Shown one piece after another: positions 34,716 to 43,405 of a stretch of DNA of 64,000 bases. This DNA comes from Candidatus Acidiflorens stordalenmirensis (GTDB lineage Bacteria > Acidobacteriota > Terriglobia > Terriglobales > Acidobacteriaceae). The position numbers and the translations under genes are program-made. The stretch is taken from positions 23,779 to 87,778 of the forward strand of contig PLIC01000132.1 of assembly GCA_003139995.1 (NCBI GenBank). Reading direction: 5' to 3'. The number at the start of each line of letters is the position of its first letter. Position 1 is the first letter of the stretch. The notes beneath the pieces are model-generated. The model had not been told where the DNA came from. It did not search any database and saw only the letters and a list, made by a program, of their open reading frames with translations.

Positions 34716-36191
34716 ATGAAGCCACGATCTCTTGTTCTCGTCACAGTGGACTGCCTGCGAGCCGATCATGTCGGCTTTCTTGGATATTCGCGGCCCGTCA
34801 CGCCCTTCCTGGATTCTCTGGCCGCTGAAAGTTTCGTAGTTCCCAATGCGATCGTGGGTGGTGTCCCTACGTACTATTCCTTCCCAGCGATTCTCGCCTC
34901 GCGATATCCGCTGGCGATGGGACGGGACCTGGTCGGCCTTGTACCCGATGAAGTTTCGCTGCCCTCATACCTGAAGCAATCGGGATATATGACGGCTTCC
35001 TTCGTCGCCGCCAATCCATATGTTTCCCGCAAGTTCGGCTACGGCCAGGCATTCGACACCTTCTGCGACTTCCTCGACCAGGAAATGGCAGCCGAAGCTA
35101 CTTTTTACAGCAAACAGTCCCGCACCTTTCGCGCGGTGTTGAATCGGTCGATCGAGCGATTGAGCCGCAACCTCGGGCCCGTGGGAACGTTGTACGATGA
35201 GCTCTACTTCCGGTATTGCCAGCTAGCGGGCCCTTCGGTCCAATCGCTGGATTCGCTGCGACCTTTTCCATCCGCCGATGCTATTGTCGACCGCGCGCTG
35301 GAATGGGTAGGGTCGGTGTGCCCAAGTCCGTTCTTCCTCTGGCTACACTTGATGGATCCTCACGCCCCTTACTATCCGGCGGAGGAAGCTCTACGTGCGA
35401 TCGGAGCCACCGCCGTGAGCCCGTCGCGCGCAAGGTACCTAAACTCATATTGGAATCGTCGGGATCTCGGGTCGAACCGGCTGAGAAGCCTCAGGGACGC
35501 AGTGATCGAACTCTATGATGGAAGCATCCGCTGGGTCGATATGCAGATGGCCCGCCTGGTGGATACATTGAAGGGTCTGCAGGTGTGGGATCAATCAGCG
35601 CTCGTTTTCACTGCTGACCACGGAGAGGAGTTCTTAGAGCATGGCGCTCGTTTCCATGGTCCTTGGACTATGAAAGAGGAGCTGATACGAGTCCCGCTGT
35701 TGGTACGCGTCCCTGGCGTTTTCGGTCGCGAAGTGAGCAAGAAACCTTTCAGCCACTTGGATCTTGCGCCTACGCTGTTACACGCACTTGACCTTGCAGT
35801 GCCTCGCGAGTTTCAGGGACGCAGTGACTGGGGCGAGTGGAATCGTCGGGAGGGCTGGGAACGTCCCGCGGTCGTAGAGAGCACAGAGTGCATCAATCCT
35901 GACCAGCCCGAAGATCGACTCGCCTCGCGAGTTCTCTGCATCCGCGATTCCCGCTACAAACTGATCCTGCGCTTCGGTTGCGGACAGGAACAGCTGTTTG
36001 ATCTCCATAGTGATCCTTCAGAGATGGCTCCTCTCCCGGCGGATATCGAGAAGCCGGTGCGACGTCGCTTGCTGGAGTATGCTCGCAGGCACATAGAAGG
36101 CGCACAGCGAATCGATAGCCGCAAGCATCGACTTCGTGCGCGATCGCGGGAGCTTCGCATCGTGCTCTCAAAATCGGCTCCCGCGGACTGA
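34716..36191 (+). CDS. Sulfatase-like hydrolase (alkaline phosphatase superfamily)
   Basis: The 491-residue protein has the metal-binding start LVLVTVDCLRADHVG (D12, R15, D17) and the later FTADHGEEFLEHG with D and H ligands, plus WLHLMDPHAPYYP. The usual C/S-x-P-x-R formylglycine motif is absent; the equivalent region reads GGVPTYYSFPAILASRYP. A threonine or serine may be the nucleophile, as in phosphodiesterase or phosphoethanolamine-type relatives. No signal peptide or membrane helices are seen, so it is probably cytoplasmic. It may add or remove a sulfate or phosphate group in the glycan. Confidence 0.8.
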   Translation: MKPRSLVLVTVDCLRADHVGFLGYSRPVTPFLDSLAAESFVVPNAIVGGVPTYYSFPAILASRYPLAMGRDLVGLVPDEVSLPSYLKQSGYMTASFVAANPYVSRKFGYGQAFDTFCDFLDQEMAAEATFYSKQSRTFRAVLNRSIERLSRNLGPVGTLYDELYFRYCQLAGPSVQSLDSLRPFPSADAIVDRALEWVGSVCPSPFFLWLHLMDPHAPYYPAEEALRAIGATAVSPSRARYLNSYWNRRDLGSNRLRSLRDAVIELYDGSIRWVDMQMARLVDTLKGLQVWDQSALVFTADHGEEFLEHGARFHGPWTMKEELIRVPLLVRVPGVFGREVSKKPFSHLDLAPTLLHALDLAVPREFQGRSDWGEWNRREGWERPAVVESTECINPDQPEDRLASRVLCIRDSRYKLILRFGCGQEQLFDLHSDPSEMAPLPADIEKPVRRRLLEYARRHIEGAQRIDSRKHRLRARSRELRIVLSKSAPAD

Positions 36192-36256
36192 CAACAATGC
36201 TGCCGCCCCGGTCTCGGGTCGGCCCATTGATTATCGGGAATTGAAATCTTATCTAC

Positions 36257-37411
36257 ATGACGAAATCCGTGGAGCGAAAACTGGCCGTTGCAGTTCTACT
36301 TTCGGGCCGTGAGAAATTCAGCTCGTATTACGGCGGAGCCCTCGCCCGTTGGACCTATGAGGCCTACCGACACCTGACGAGTGAATTGGATGTCAAAGTC
36401 TTCGGTTTTCCGACGCCGGCCGAGGACCTCTATCCACTCCCGCACGAAACAAGCCATTCTTGGAGACTCTGCAAAATAGCCCAGCGGATTCCTGTGGTCC
36501 GCCGCTACGAGGATCGGCTGTGGCTGAGCTCCCTAAGCCGACGCCTTCAGCAGGTTGACGTTGTGCATATCCATAACCGGCCACAGTGGGCGTTCATTTT
36601 GCGCCAGCTGGGTTTGCAGGGCAGGATTGTGGTCCACTTACAAAACGATCATCTTGGCCACTGGACCACGCCCATGCTGGACGCGCTGGCACCAGCCGTG
36701 GACGCGGTGGTTACCTGCAGCACCTATCTGCGGGATACGTTCGCGCCTCGTTCATCAAGTCTGGCTCGCAAAACCCACGTTGTCTTCAACGGCGTAAACA
36801 CCGAGGTTTCTCGCCCCTGTGAAAATCTTCGCGAACCCAAAACGATCCTTTTTGTGGGGCGCTTTGATCCGGAAAAGGGAGTTCTTCAGCTCGTGCGGGC
36901 ATACGCACTGGTTCTGAAGGACCATCCTGACGCAAAGCTAATCATCGGAGGCGGGACCGGCTTCGGGACGCATCACGAAACGCCCTATGTCAGCCAAGTG
37001 CAGGCAATGGCGCGGTCGATTCAGCAAAACTGCGGGGCAGCGATTCAGTTTACCGGATACATTCATCATGACAGAGACCTGCCGGCATGCTTTCAAAGAG
37101 CCAGCGTTTTTGCGTGCCCATCGTTGTTCCAGGAACCATTCGGCTTGGTGAATGCGGAAGCCATGGCGTGCGCAACTGCTATAGTCGGATCGAACCGAGG
37201 TGGAATCCCGGAGGTGCTAGGCGATGCTGGAAAGGTCGTTGACCCGGAGAACGTAGAAGGATTTTCCAGTGCTCTTTCGGAACTTTTGGCGAACCCGGAG
37301 CGCCGTCGACAGTTGGGACAGGCGGGTTATCAGCGGGCCATTCAGACCTTCGATTGGAGAGTTGTGGCACAGAACTGGGCCGGCCTGTTGCGGCAGCTTG
37401 TGTGTAAGTGA
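36257..37411 (+). CDS. GT4 family glycosyltransferase
   Basis: The 384-residue GT-B enzyme shows the GT4 C-terminal hallmarks ILFVGRFDPEKGVLQLVRAY (196-216), an E-P-F-G-L-V-N-A-E-A-M-A-C sequence for nucleotide-sugar binding, and GGIPEVLGDAGKVVD. The N-terminal acceptor domain has a tyrosine-rich loop (SSYYGGALARWTYEAYRH), resembling YtcC/CotSA-type spore-coat transferases. It transfers a sugar from an NDP donor to the growing glycan on the cytoplasmic side. It is followed by a convergent methyltransferase. Confidence 0.88.
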   Translation: MTKSVERKLAVAVLLSGREKFSSYYGGALARWTYEAYRHLTSELDVKVFGFPTPAEDLYPLPHETSHSWRLCKIAQRIPVVRRYEDRLWLSSLSRRLQQVDVVHIHNRPQWAFILRQLGLQGRIVVHLQNDHLGHWTTPMLDALAPAVDAVVTCSTYLRDTFAPRSSSLARKTHVVFNGVNTEVSRPCENLREPKTILFVGRFDPEKGVLQLVRAYALVLKDHPDAKLIIGGGTGFGTHHETPYVSQVQAMARSIQQNCGAAIQFTGYIHHDRDLPACFQRASVFACPSLFQEPFGLVNAEAMACATAIVGSNRGGIPEVLGDAGKVVDPENVEGFSSALSELLANPERRRQLGQAGYQRAIQTFDWRVVAQNWAGLLRQLVCK

Positions 37412-37452
37412 CGGCGAAAGCCTCCGAATTGCTCAGCTGCTCGGAGCAACTC

Positions 37453-38268
37453 CTATGGCTGTGCTAGGGTTTGCAGGATGTTCTCTTGCACATATACTGC
37501 GTCGGCGAACAGCGCTCGACCTCCCCGATGGTAGATGGAAGACAGCCGGTACAAGCCAAAGCCCCGTTGCATCATTGCTGCATGTAGATCGGGGAAGACG
37601 GCGTCGCGGTCGTAGTGAGGTGTAAAGTTGACCTCCATGATCACTGACTTAGTTTTGTCCAAGCCCTCAGTCGAATGACGAATGACATCCATTTCCGCCC
37701 CCTGAATGTCGAGCTTCAGCACGGAAACCTCTTGCTCGGATTCGACAAGTTCGTCGTAGCCGATGGTGCGGACTTCCACGTCGCCGATCACTTCCCACGA
37801 CTTGCGCTGATATTCTCTTCCGATATCGGTTCGCGGACGAAGAAGGGAAGAGCTCGCGGGATGTTGGAGCCGATGAAACGTGCTGGTTCCCGCACCCGCT
37901 GCCAGCGCGGCATCAACTACGGTGACACGCCCGGAGTTGAGGAATTTGCTTTTGAGCGCGTGCACCAGTTTCGGTTCGCACTCGACAGCGATGATACGTT
38001 CCGGAGCAAAGACATCGAGCACGGCATTAGTCCAACTGCCTTCGTGGGCTCCCGCGTCGACGCAGGTGCGTAGCGATGAAGTGATCTCCTTCGGAAGGAG
38101 GTTGAGGCGGGCATCACAGAAAGCCCGATGTCTTCGCGAGGGAAGCGACATCCAGTTGGCTTGGGAAGCGGTAAAGCCCTGCCGCATAAAGTCATGTCTG
38201 CGCACCGAGTACTCGCAGAGTCCATGCGGTAATATCTGTTTCACAAGGGTCTTCAGCGAATCGTTCAC
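37453..38268 (-). CDS. FkbM family methyltransferase
   Basis: The protein has a Rossmann fold with motif I TCVDAGAHEGSWTNAVL and the FkbM signatures IIAVECEP, VSVLKLDIQGAEMDVIRH and IMEVNFTPHYD. GTG 38268 (VNDSLKTLVKQILPHG) is a likely start and gives about 271 residues; the open frame continues upstream to 38424. FkbM enzymes O-methylate sugars or polyketides. It is convergent with the GT4 gene and antisense to the main cluster. Confidence 0.85.
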   Translation of the reverse strand: MNDSLKTLVKQILPHGLCEYSVRRHDFMRQGFTASQANWMSLPSRRHRAFCDARLNLLPKEITSSLRTCVDAGAHEGSWTNAVLDVFAPERIIAVECEPKLVHALKSKFLNSGRVTVVDAALAAGAGTSTFHRLQHPASSSLLRPRTDIGREYQRKSWEVIGDVEVRTIGYDELVESEQEVSVLKLDIQGAEMDVIRHSTEGLDKTKSVIMEVNFTPHYDRDAVFPDLHAAMMQRGFGLYRLSSIYHRGGRALFADAVYVQENILQTLAQP

Positions 38269-38526
38269 TCCCCTGGAGTTTAGCGCATCCGAGATTGTGG
38301 ACGAAAGCAGCGCGTGGACTGGCCTGTGGTGTCGGACATATCCCACATTTCTTCTTTGAGCTCTGGGCAAACTCGCCGTATGATGATGGCAACAGCCGGA
38401 GGCACGTGGCTCAGAGCAACACAAACGCCGTGGAGGCCCCGACTCAGTGGGTAAGAAACACCATCAGCCCTCAGCTCACGCTTATTCCGTCTTTGAAGAC
38501 TGATTTTCAAGCCTCTCGCGTCACCT

Positions 38527-38546
38527 CCGACCGTGGTCGGTTTTTT
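38527..38546 (+). terminator. Rho-independent terminator-like hairpin with T6
   Basis: CCGAC and GTCGG pair around CGTG and are followed directly by TTTTTT (38541-38546). This is the clearest intrinsic terminator shape in the window. No plus-strand gene ends just before it; the upstream gene is divergent. It may end an unannotated transcript starting near 38425 or be a relic. Confidence 0.6.
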
Positions 38547-38832
38547 GGTGCGTGAGTGGATGAGCGTTTGGCAGTGGGTCTATTTATCGTCGAAAGCATC
38601 ATGTAAGCTCGACGGCGCAAGAACGTCGAGTTAGGGCTGCCGGATCTGCTGCGACAAAGCGCCTAAAATCGCTTGGCAATGTCAGAAGTGGCGAGATGAT
38701 TTCCTGAACGAACGAGCACACGTGATTGTGATTCGGATGGGGATCGAGAGTTTGCAGACCAGCCTAGAATCTCCCGTACCGGAATGGAGACACTCATAGA
38801 GCCATGAAGCGGATTTCCTCATTAGAGATGGA

Positions 38833-39828
38833 TTGCGTGCAATTTCCATTACGGCTGTAGTCGTAGGGCACATAGCGAAAGCACTTCATTCAACCGCTCT
38901 GTGGGGAGCATTCGGGAACACCGGGGTGAGGATTTTCTTCGTAATCTCGGGATATTTAATTACGAAACTTCTAATCAGCGAGTATGGCCGAACATCAAGC
39001 ATCAGCTTGCGTGAGTTCTATATTCGTCGTGCGTACCGTATATTGCCTGCCGGATTCGCGTTTATCGCTGTGGCCGTCATCATAGATTGGCACCAGATGA
39101 CTTGGTATCACGTTGCATCGGTGGCCTTCTATTTGGCTTGCTACGACTATACCGCTCCTTGGATTTTCGGCCACCTCTGGTCACTGAGCGTAGAGGAGCA
39201 GTTCTACTTGTTGTGGCCCGGCGTGCTGAAGCGCTGGCACAGACACCGCATTGGAATTTTACTTGGTGTCATGGCGTTTTCGCCTCTTTTGCGCTTGGTA
39301 CTCTATTACTTCAAGGTTCCTGCCGGAGGAGATGGTCTCTTTCCGGTGGTGGCCGACAACCTGGCGATCGGATGCTTGCTCGCGATACTCGAACCACGGA
39401 TTCCAAAAATCCCCGGCTACGCTGCAATGGCCATGACACTGGCGGTTGTGTGTATTCCATTCTATCCGGCCCGAACGGTGCCTCGTACTGTGTTTGCGCT
39501 TTTCGTCCTGCACCCACTGTTCTACGCATCCGTCGCCGCTGTGACCTTGCACGTAACCCGACGACCTTATCGTTTTCTCAATTGCCGGCCGATCGAATGG
39601 CTAGGGCGGATCAGCTATAGCCTGTATCTTTGGCAGGAGCCCTTCTGCCCAAATCCAAGATTTCGACCCGGGTACGCGATACTGTTTGCACTTACTGCTG
39701 CTTGTGTGTCTTATTACGCGATTGAGAGGCCGGCTCTGAATTTGCGTGATAGACGGACCAAGGGCGGCGGAACCCAGGTTCCAGAAACGGTCCTCGCCGA
39801 GCCTGCCTCGGGAGTTTCTGTCCGTTAA
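38833..39828 (+). CDS. Acyltransferase 3 (OafA-like) with damaged start
   Basis: This membrane acyltransferase has about 331 residues, 9-10 hydrophobic segments and the family motifs VVVGHIAKAL (catalytic His), FFVISGYLIT, REFYIRRAYRILPA and HLWSLSVEEQFYLLWP. It O-acetylates sugars in O-antigen and EPS. The natural start would be ATG 38804 (MKRISSL) leading to DGLRAISI, but a duplicated GA at 38825-38828 puts the two parts in different frames. The listed TTG start lacks the first nine family residues. It is either a very recent loss of function or a slippage switch. Confidence 0.82.
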   Translation: MRAISITAVVVGHIAKALHSTALWGAFGNTGVRIFFVISGYLITKLLISEYGRTSSISLREFYIRRAYRILPAGFAFIAVAVIIDWHQMTWYHVASVAFYLACYDYTAPWIFGHLWSLSVEEQFYLLWPGVLKRWHRHRIGILLGVMAFSPLLRLVLYYFKVPAGGDGLFPVVADNLAIGCLLAILEPRIPKIPGYAAMAMTLAVVCIPFYPARTVPRTVFALFVLHPLFYASVAAVTLHVTRRPYRFLNCRPIEWLGRISYSLYLWQEPFCPNPRFRPGYAILFALTAACVSYYAIERPALNLRDRRTKGGGTQVPETVLAEPASGVSVR

Positions 39829-40152
39829 GACTGGCCGGAGATGTTTCGCATGGGAAGGGCGCTGGAACTCAACGGCTTTACCCTGCAAACAACCTTCAAC
39901 AGCGTAGCAGGGTTTGTTCGATCCCAATGGTAATGTCGGCAAATATGGTCGAAGAGAACCATCAGCCAAGCTTCGCAGGAAATCGAGATTTGTGGAGTCG
40001 CCGCGACTTGCGTGATCGGTCATTGGGCTTCGCAGCCATCCAAATAAAGTGGAACAATCATTTTGAAACCCAGCCCCCGCTTGTCAAAGAGCATCGCAGA
40101 ACGCAGAATGACTCAGGCGCTCTAGGAGGGAAATCCTTGAGATTGTCTCAAC
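39829..40152. other. Intergenic region of ~320 bases
   Basis: No gene is supported. AACCCTGC (39877-39897 side) and GCAGGGTT around 39905 form an inverted pair that might act as a weak terminator after the acyltransferase. An AGGAGG at 40123 lies too far (24 bases) from the next ATG to be its ribosome site unless an upstream start is used. Confidence 0.3.
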
Positions 40153-41223
40153 ATGGATAAGGTTCGGATACTGTTCCTCCCTGGAGTGGATGCGGACAAC
40201 ACCAACGCCCAGAGTTTGAACGTCCGTGAGATTGCGCTGCGTCTCGATCCCGAACGCCTCCAAAGCACTCTCTGGTACGAACAGGAACCCGACCCACGGT
40301 TACGGAACCGTGATGGCATCCGACTGCTACAATTGCCGGCTCGCGGCAAAACCCTTCGAATCGTAAGGGAACTCTTGGCTGGCTACGACATCATCGCCTA
40401 CATGGACTACAGCCCAGCGAGCTACTTTTTCCTTCACCTGCCCCGCGCCGTGCGACAGCGCACGAAGGCAGTGTTGCACGCCGAAGCACCCCAGGCCCAG
40501 ATTGTGAGCGCCTCGCGGGCGCTGCAGTTCCTCTATCAGGGTGTTGTCCGTCGCTGTGATGTCTACACTGGCATCACGGAATTCGTCGCCCGCGACATCT
40601 ACAGCTCCGCAAGAAAGCAGGCGACCTATATTCTTCCGGTGGGGGTTGATACCAGCCTGTTCGCTGCTCCTTCGCAGCGAACGAGATCCGTCCCCACCGT
40701 GCTGTTCGCAGGAACGCTGATGGAACGTAAGGGCCCCCAATACGTAATCGACGCGGCCGCGCTTTTCCGTGACGCGAATTTCAGGCTGGTAGGCGCCGGG
40801 CGGCAGGGATTCGAAACGGTCTTACAGGAGAAAATCACTCAGCTGGGCTTAAACAATGTAGCGTTGGAAGGTCCCAAAACCCAGTCGCAGATACTTGAGA
40901 TCATGCGCACAAGCGATATCTTTATTCTGCCATCGCGGTTGGAGGGAATTCCCAAGGTCACGCTCGAGGCGGCGGCCACGGGCTTGCCGTGCATCGTGTT
41001 TCACGACTATGAAGCCCCGTCCGTCGTGGATGGAGTCACGGGTTTTCAGGTCTCAACTCTCGACGAGATGATGCAGCGCTTGGGACAACTGATCTCCGAT
41101 CTTCCGTTGCGAGAGCAAATGGGACTTGCAGCGCGCAAGCATGTGTTGCAGTTCGATTGGGATCTGGTGAGCAGGCTGTGGCAGGACGCTTACCTCGGAA
41201 TCGCTGCGGCGCGGCCGGCCTGA
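40153..41223 (+). CDS. GT4 family glycosyltransferase
   Basis: This 356-residue GT-B enzyme has VLFAGTLMERKGPQYVIDAA as the start of the donor domain (about 186-205) and ILPSRLEGIPKVTLEAAATGLPCIV as the GT4 E-x7-E region. The acceptor domain begins ILFLPGVDADNTNAQSL. It is the first gene of a same-strand run that continues to 47185 through short gaps and overlaps. Donor and acceptor are unknown. Confidence 0.86.
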   Translation: MDKVRILFLPGVDADNTNAQSLNVREIALRLDPERLQSTLWYEQEPDPRLRNRDGIRLLQLPARGKTLRIVRELLAGYDIIAYMDYSPASYFFLHLPRAVRQRTKAVLHAEAPQAQIVSASRALQFLYQGVVRRCDVYTGITEFVARDIYSSARKQATYILPVGVDTSLFAAPSQRTRSVPTVLFAGTLMERKGPQYVIDAAALFRDANFRLVGAGRQGFETVLQEKITQLGLNNVALEGPKTQSQILEIMRTSDIFILPSRLEGIPKVTLEAAATGLPCIVFHDYEAPSVVDGVTGFQVSTLDEMMQRLGQLISDLPLREQMGLAARKHVLQFDWDLVSRLWQDAYLGIAAARPA

Positions 41224-41285
41224 CCACGGAAAGAGTCGTCGCGTCTGAAACTCAAGGGATTCATGGCCATGGATCCGGCCACGCC

Positions 41286-42257
41286 ATGCAACCTGCTAGG
41301 ATAAGCACAGTAAGTAATGGCAGCCACCGGAAAGCCCCTAACCATGTCCACCGGGAAGGCCACGCTGGAGGGAGCCAGACATTTGTGCTGAAGGTCGCGC
41401 AAGGCTTGATTTACCCAATTTCCAGTCTTTGGAACGAGGAATCCAACCAGGGTCAGCGAACCGTAAAACTGTGTACCTTTGTCGGCTGGCAGCTATGGAA
41501 GAGGATCGTTCGCAAACCAATCACCGTTTCACTTTTCAATGGCAAGCGGTTTATCGCTTACCCGGACTGCCCTGTGTCTTCCGGAGTTTTGTACACGCGC
41601 GTCCCCAATAGCAGGAACATACTCTTCGTCAGAAAGCATCTGTCGGGGGGAACACTGATCGATGTCGGAGCCAATGTTGGTTCAGTAAGCCTTTTGCTGG
41701 CCGACAAGATAGAAAACGCGATTCTGTTTGAGCCGAACCCGGTGGCAGCCGCGCGCGCCCGGGAGAACCTTGCTCGGAATCAGCTTGGTTTCAAGGTTTA
41801 CGAGTTTGCTCTTTCCGATACCAACGGTGAGATCCGCTTTGAGTGCCATGGAGGCGTCGACGTGGGGGCGCACGTTGTTGTTAACGTTCCAGACAGCCAG
41901 ACTGCCACCCGTGTGGTCCAATGCATCATGTTCGATGAATTTCTGCGCCAGCATGGCGATCCCGACTTTCCAGTTTCTCTGGTCAAGATCGACGTGGAGG
42001 GTCATGAAAACTCGGTTCTTCGCGGGATGCGGCAGTTTCTTGCCGAGAAGAGGCCACCGCTGGTGATGTTTGAGTATCTGGAACGGACGAATCTTGAGCA
42101 GACGATCAGTATCTTCGCGGGAGTTGGATACCGGGTTTTCGAATTGGGGACGAATGGTCCGCTCGCTGTCACTGGTCGAGTGGAACCCCTGCAGGATTTG
42201 TTCGCATGTCCTTTGGAGCGCATGCCTGAGATGGGCGTGGCCAGCGTAGGGTTATGA
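41286..42257 (+). CDS. FkbM family methyltransferase
   Basis: From ATG 41286 the protein has 323 residues. It carries LIDVGANVGSVSLLLADK (motif I), ILFEPNPVAAARARENL, VSLVKIDVEGHENSVLRGM and PPLVMFEYLER, all typical FkbM. The stop overlaps the start of the next glycosyltransferase by four bases (ATGA), so it is translationally coupled. It probably O-methylates a sugar of the repeat unit. The first ~40 residues are not conserved and an internal start is possible. Confidence 0.87.
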   Translation: MQPARISTVSNGSHRKAPNHVHREGHAGGSQTFVLKVAQGLIYPISSLWNEESNQGQRTVKLCTFVGWQLWKRIVRKPITVSLFNGKRFIAYPDCPVSSGVLYTRVPNSRNILFVRKHLSGGTLIDVGANVGSVSLLLADKIENAILFEPNPVAAARARENLARNQLGFKVYEFALSDTNGEIRFECHGGVDVGAHVVVNVPDSQTATRVVQCIMFDEFLRQHGDPDFPVSLVKIDVEGHENSVLRGMRQFLAEKRPPLVMFEYLERTNLEQTISIFAGVGYRVFELGTNGPLAVTGRVEPLQDLFACPLERMPEMGVASVGL

Positions 42258-43405
42258 ACCGCAAAACTGTGATGCTTACGGAAATCATCGCCCCTTACCG
42301 CATCCCCGTGTTCAATGCGCTTGCGACCCACCAGGGGATCGATCTGAAGGTGATCTTTCTTTCGGAAACGCACCCTACCCTAAGGCAATGGCGCGTGTAC
42401 AAAGATGAAATTCGCTTCTCATATGAAGTGCTGCCCTCTTGGCGGTTTCGCGTCGGCCATTCGCACTTTCTGTTGAATGCGGGGCTTTCGGCGTCTTTGA
42501 AGAAGTTTTCCCCAGAGGCGATTATTTGCGGTGGGTACAACTACATTGCCTCTTGGCAAGCGCTGATGTGGGCACGCCGCCGGGGGGTCCGGTTCATTTT
42601 GTGGTCGGAGAGCAACGCGCAAGAGGCGCGCGGCCAGCGCAAGCCGGTGGAATTCTTGAAGACACATTTCCGAAAGCGCTGCGACGGGTTTGTAGTACCG
42701 GGCAAATCAGCCTTCGAATATCTGCGATTGCTGGGATCTCCGGCAGAGCGCATTTTTACCGCGCCCAACGCGGTCGATACCACTTTTTTTGCAACGCAGG
42801 CGGAGCAAGTGAAGCGCGAGCCGGCCGTATTTCGAGAGAAGTTCGGGCTTCCGCGGCGGTTCATCCTGTTTGTGGGAAGGTTGGTTCGGATAAAAGGTGT
42901 TTTTGATCTCCTCGAAGCGTATGCCAAACTAGAGAGTGGCCTGCGATCGGAGGTGGGCTTGGTGTTTGCAGGCGATGGTGTCTCCAGAGAGGAACTGGTG
43001 CGACAGGCGAAACTGGTCAGCCCGGGGACGTTTTGTTTTCCGGGATTTGCGCAACGGGAAGATCTGGCGGGTCTATATGCGCTCGCGGAAACCTTGGTTC
43101 TACCGACGCACAGCGAAGTATGGGGTTTGGTGGTGAATGAAGCGATGGCATGCGGGCTTCCGATCATCGTGAGCAGTGTCGCGGGATGTGTAGCCGACCT
43201 GGTCGAAGATGGGTGGAATGGTTATGTCGTGCCTCCCGGAGATTCGGAGAAACTCAGCGTGGCGATCAATTCTCTGGTGCGGCAACCTGAGCAAAGGCAG
43301 CGGATGCGCGCGCGCAGCTCGGAACGAATTCGAAACTACTCACCGGAAGCATGCGCCGATGGCCTAGCCGCGGCCGCGATCTCCGCTGCTACGGGGGCTC
43401 GATGA
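42254..43405 (+). CDS. GT4 family glycosyltransferase
   Basis: The 383-residue protein starts VMLTEIIAPYRIPVFNALA, a common GT4 acceptor-domain start. FILFVGRLVRIKGVFDLLEAYAK opens the donor domain, and PTHSEVWGLVVNEAMACGLPIIVS is the E-x7-E motif. It overlaps both neighbours by four bases (ATGA at each junction), so it is central in a coupled operon. Donor sugar unknown. Confidence 0.9.
   Translation: MNRKTVMLTEIIAPYRIPVFNALATHQGIDLKVIFLSETHPTLRQWRVYKDEIRFSYEVLPSWRFRVGHSHFLLNAGLSASLKKFSPEAIICGGYNYIASWQALMWARRRGVRFILWSESNAQEARGQRKPVEFLKTHFRKRCDGFVVPGKSAFEYLRLLGSPAERIFTAPNAVDTTFFATQAEQVKREPAVFREKFGLPRRFILFVGRLVRIKGVFDLLEAYAKLESGLRSEVGLVFAGDGVSREELVRQAKLVSPGTFCFPGFAQREDLAGLYALAETLVLPTHSEVWGLVVNEAMACGLPIIVSSVAGCVADLVEDGWNGYVVPPGDSEKLSVAINSLVRQPEQRQRMRARSSERIRNYSPEACADGLAAAAISAATGAR

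Noticed and set aside
38430..38546. tRNA-like segment (minus strand GGCTTGAAAATCAG near 38506)
   Set aside because: The stretch suggests a Ser-type anticodon loop, but no cloverleaf, D-arm or T-arm with GTTCGA could be built.
39927..40160. 77-codon plus-strand frame
   Set aside because: It runs into the next glycosyltransferase start, has no ribosome site and no family similarity.
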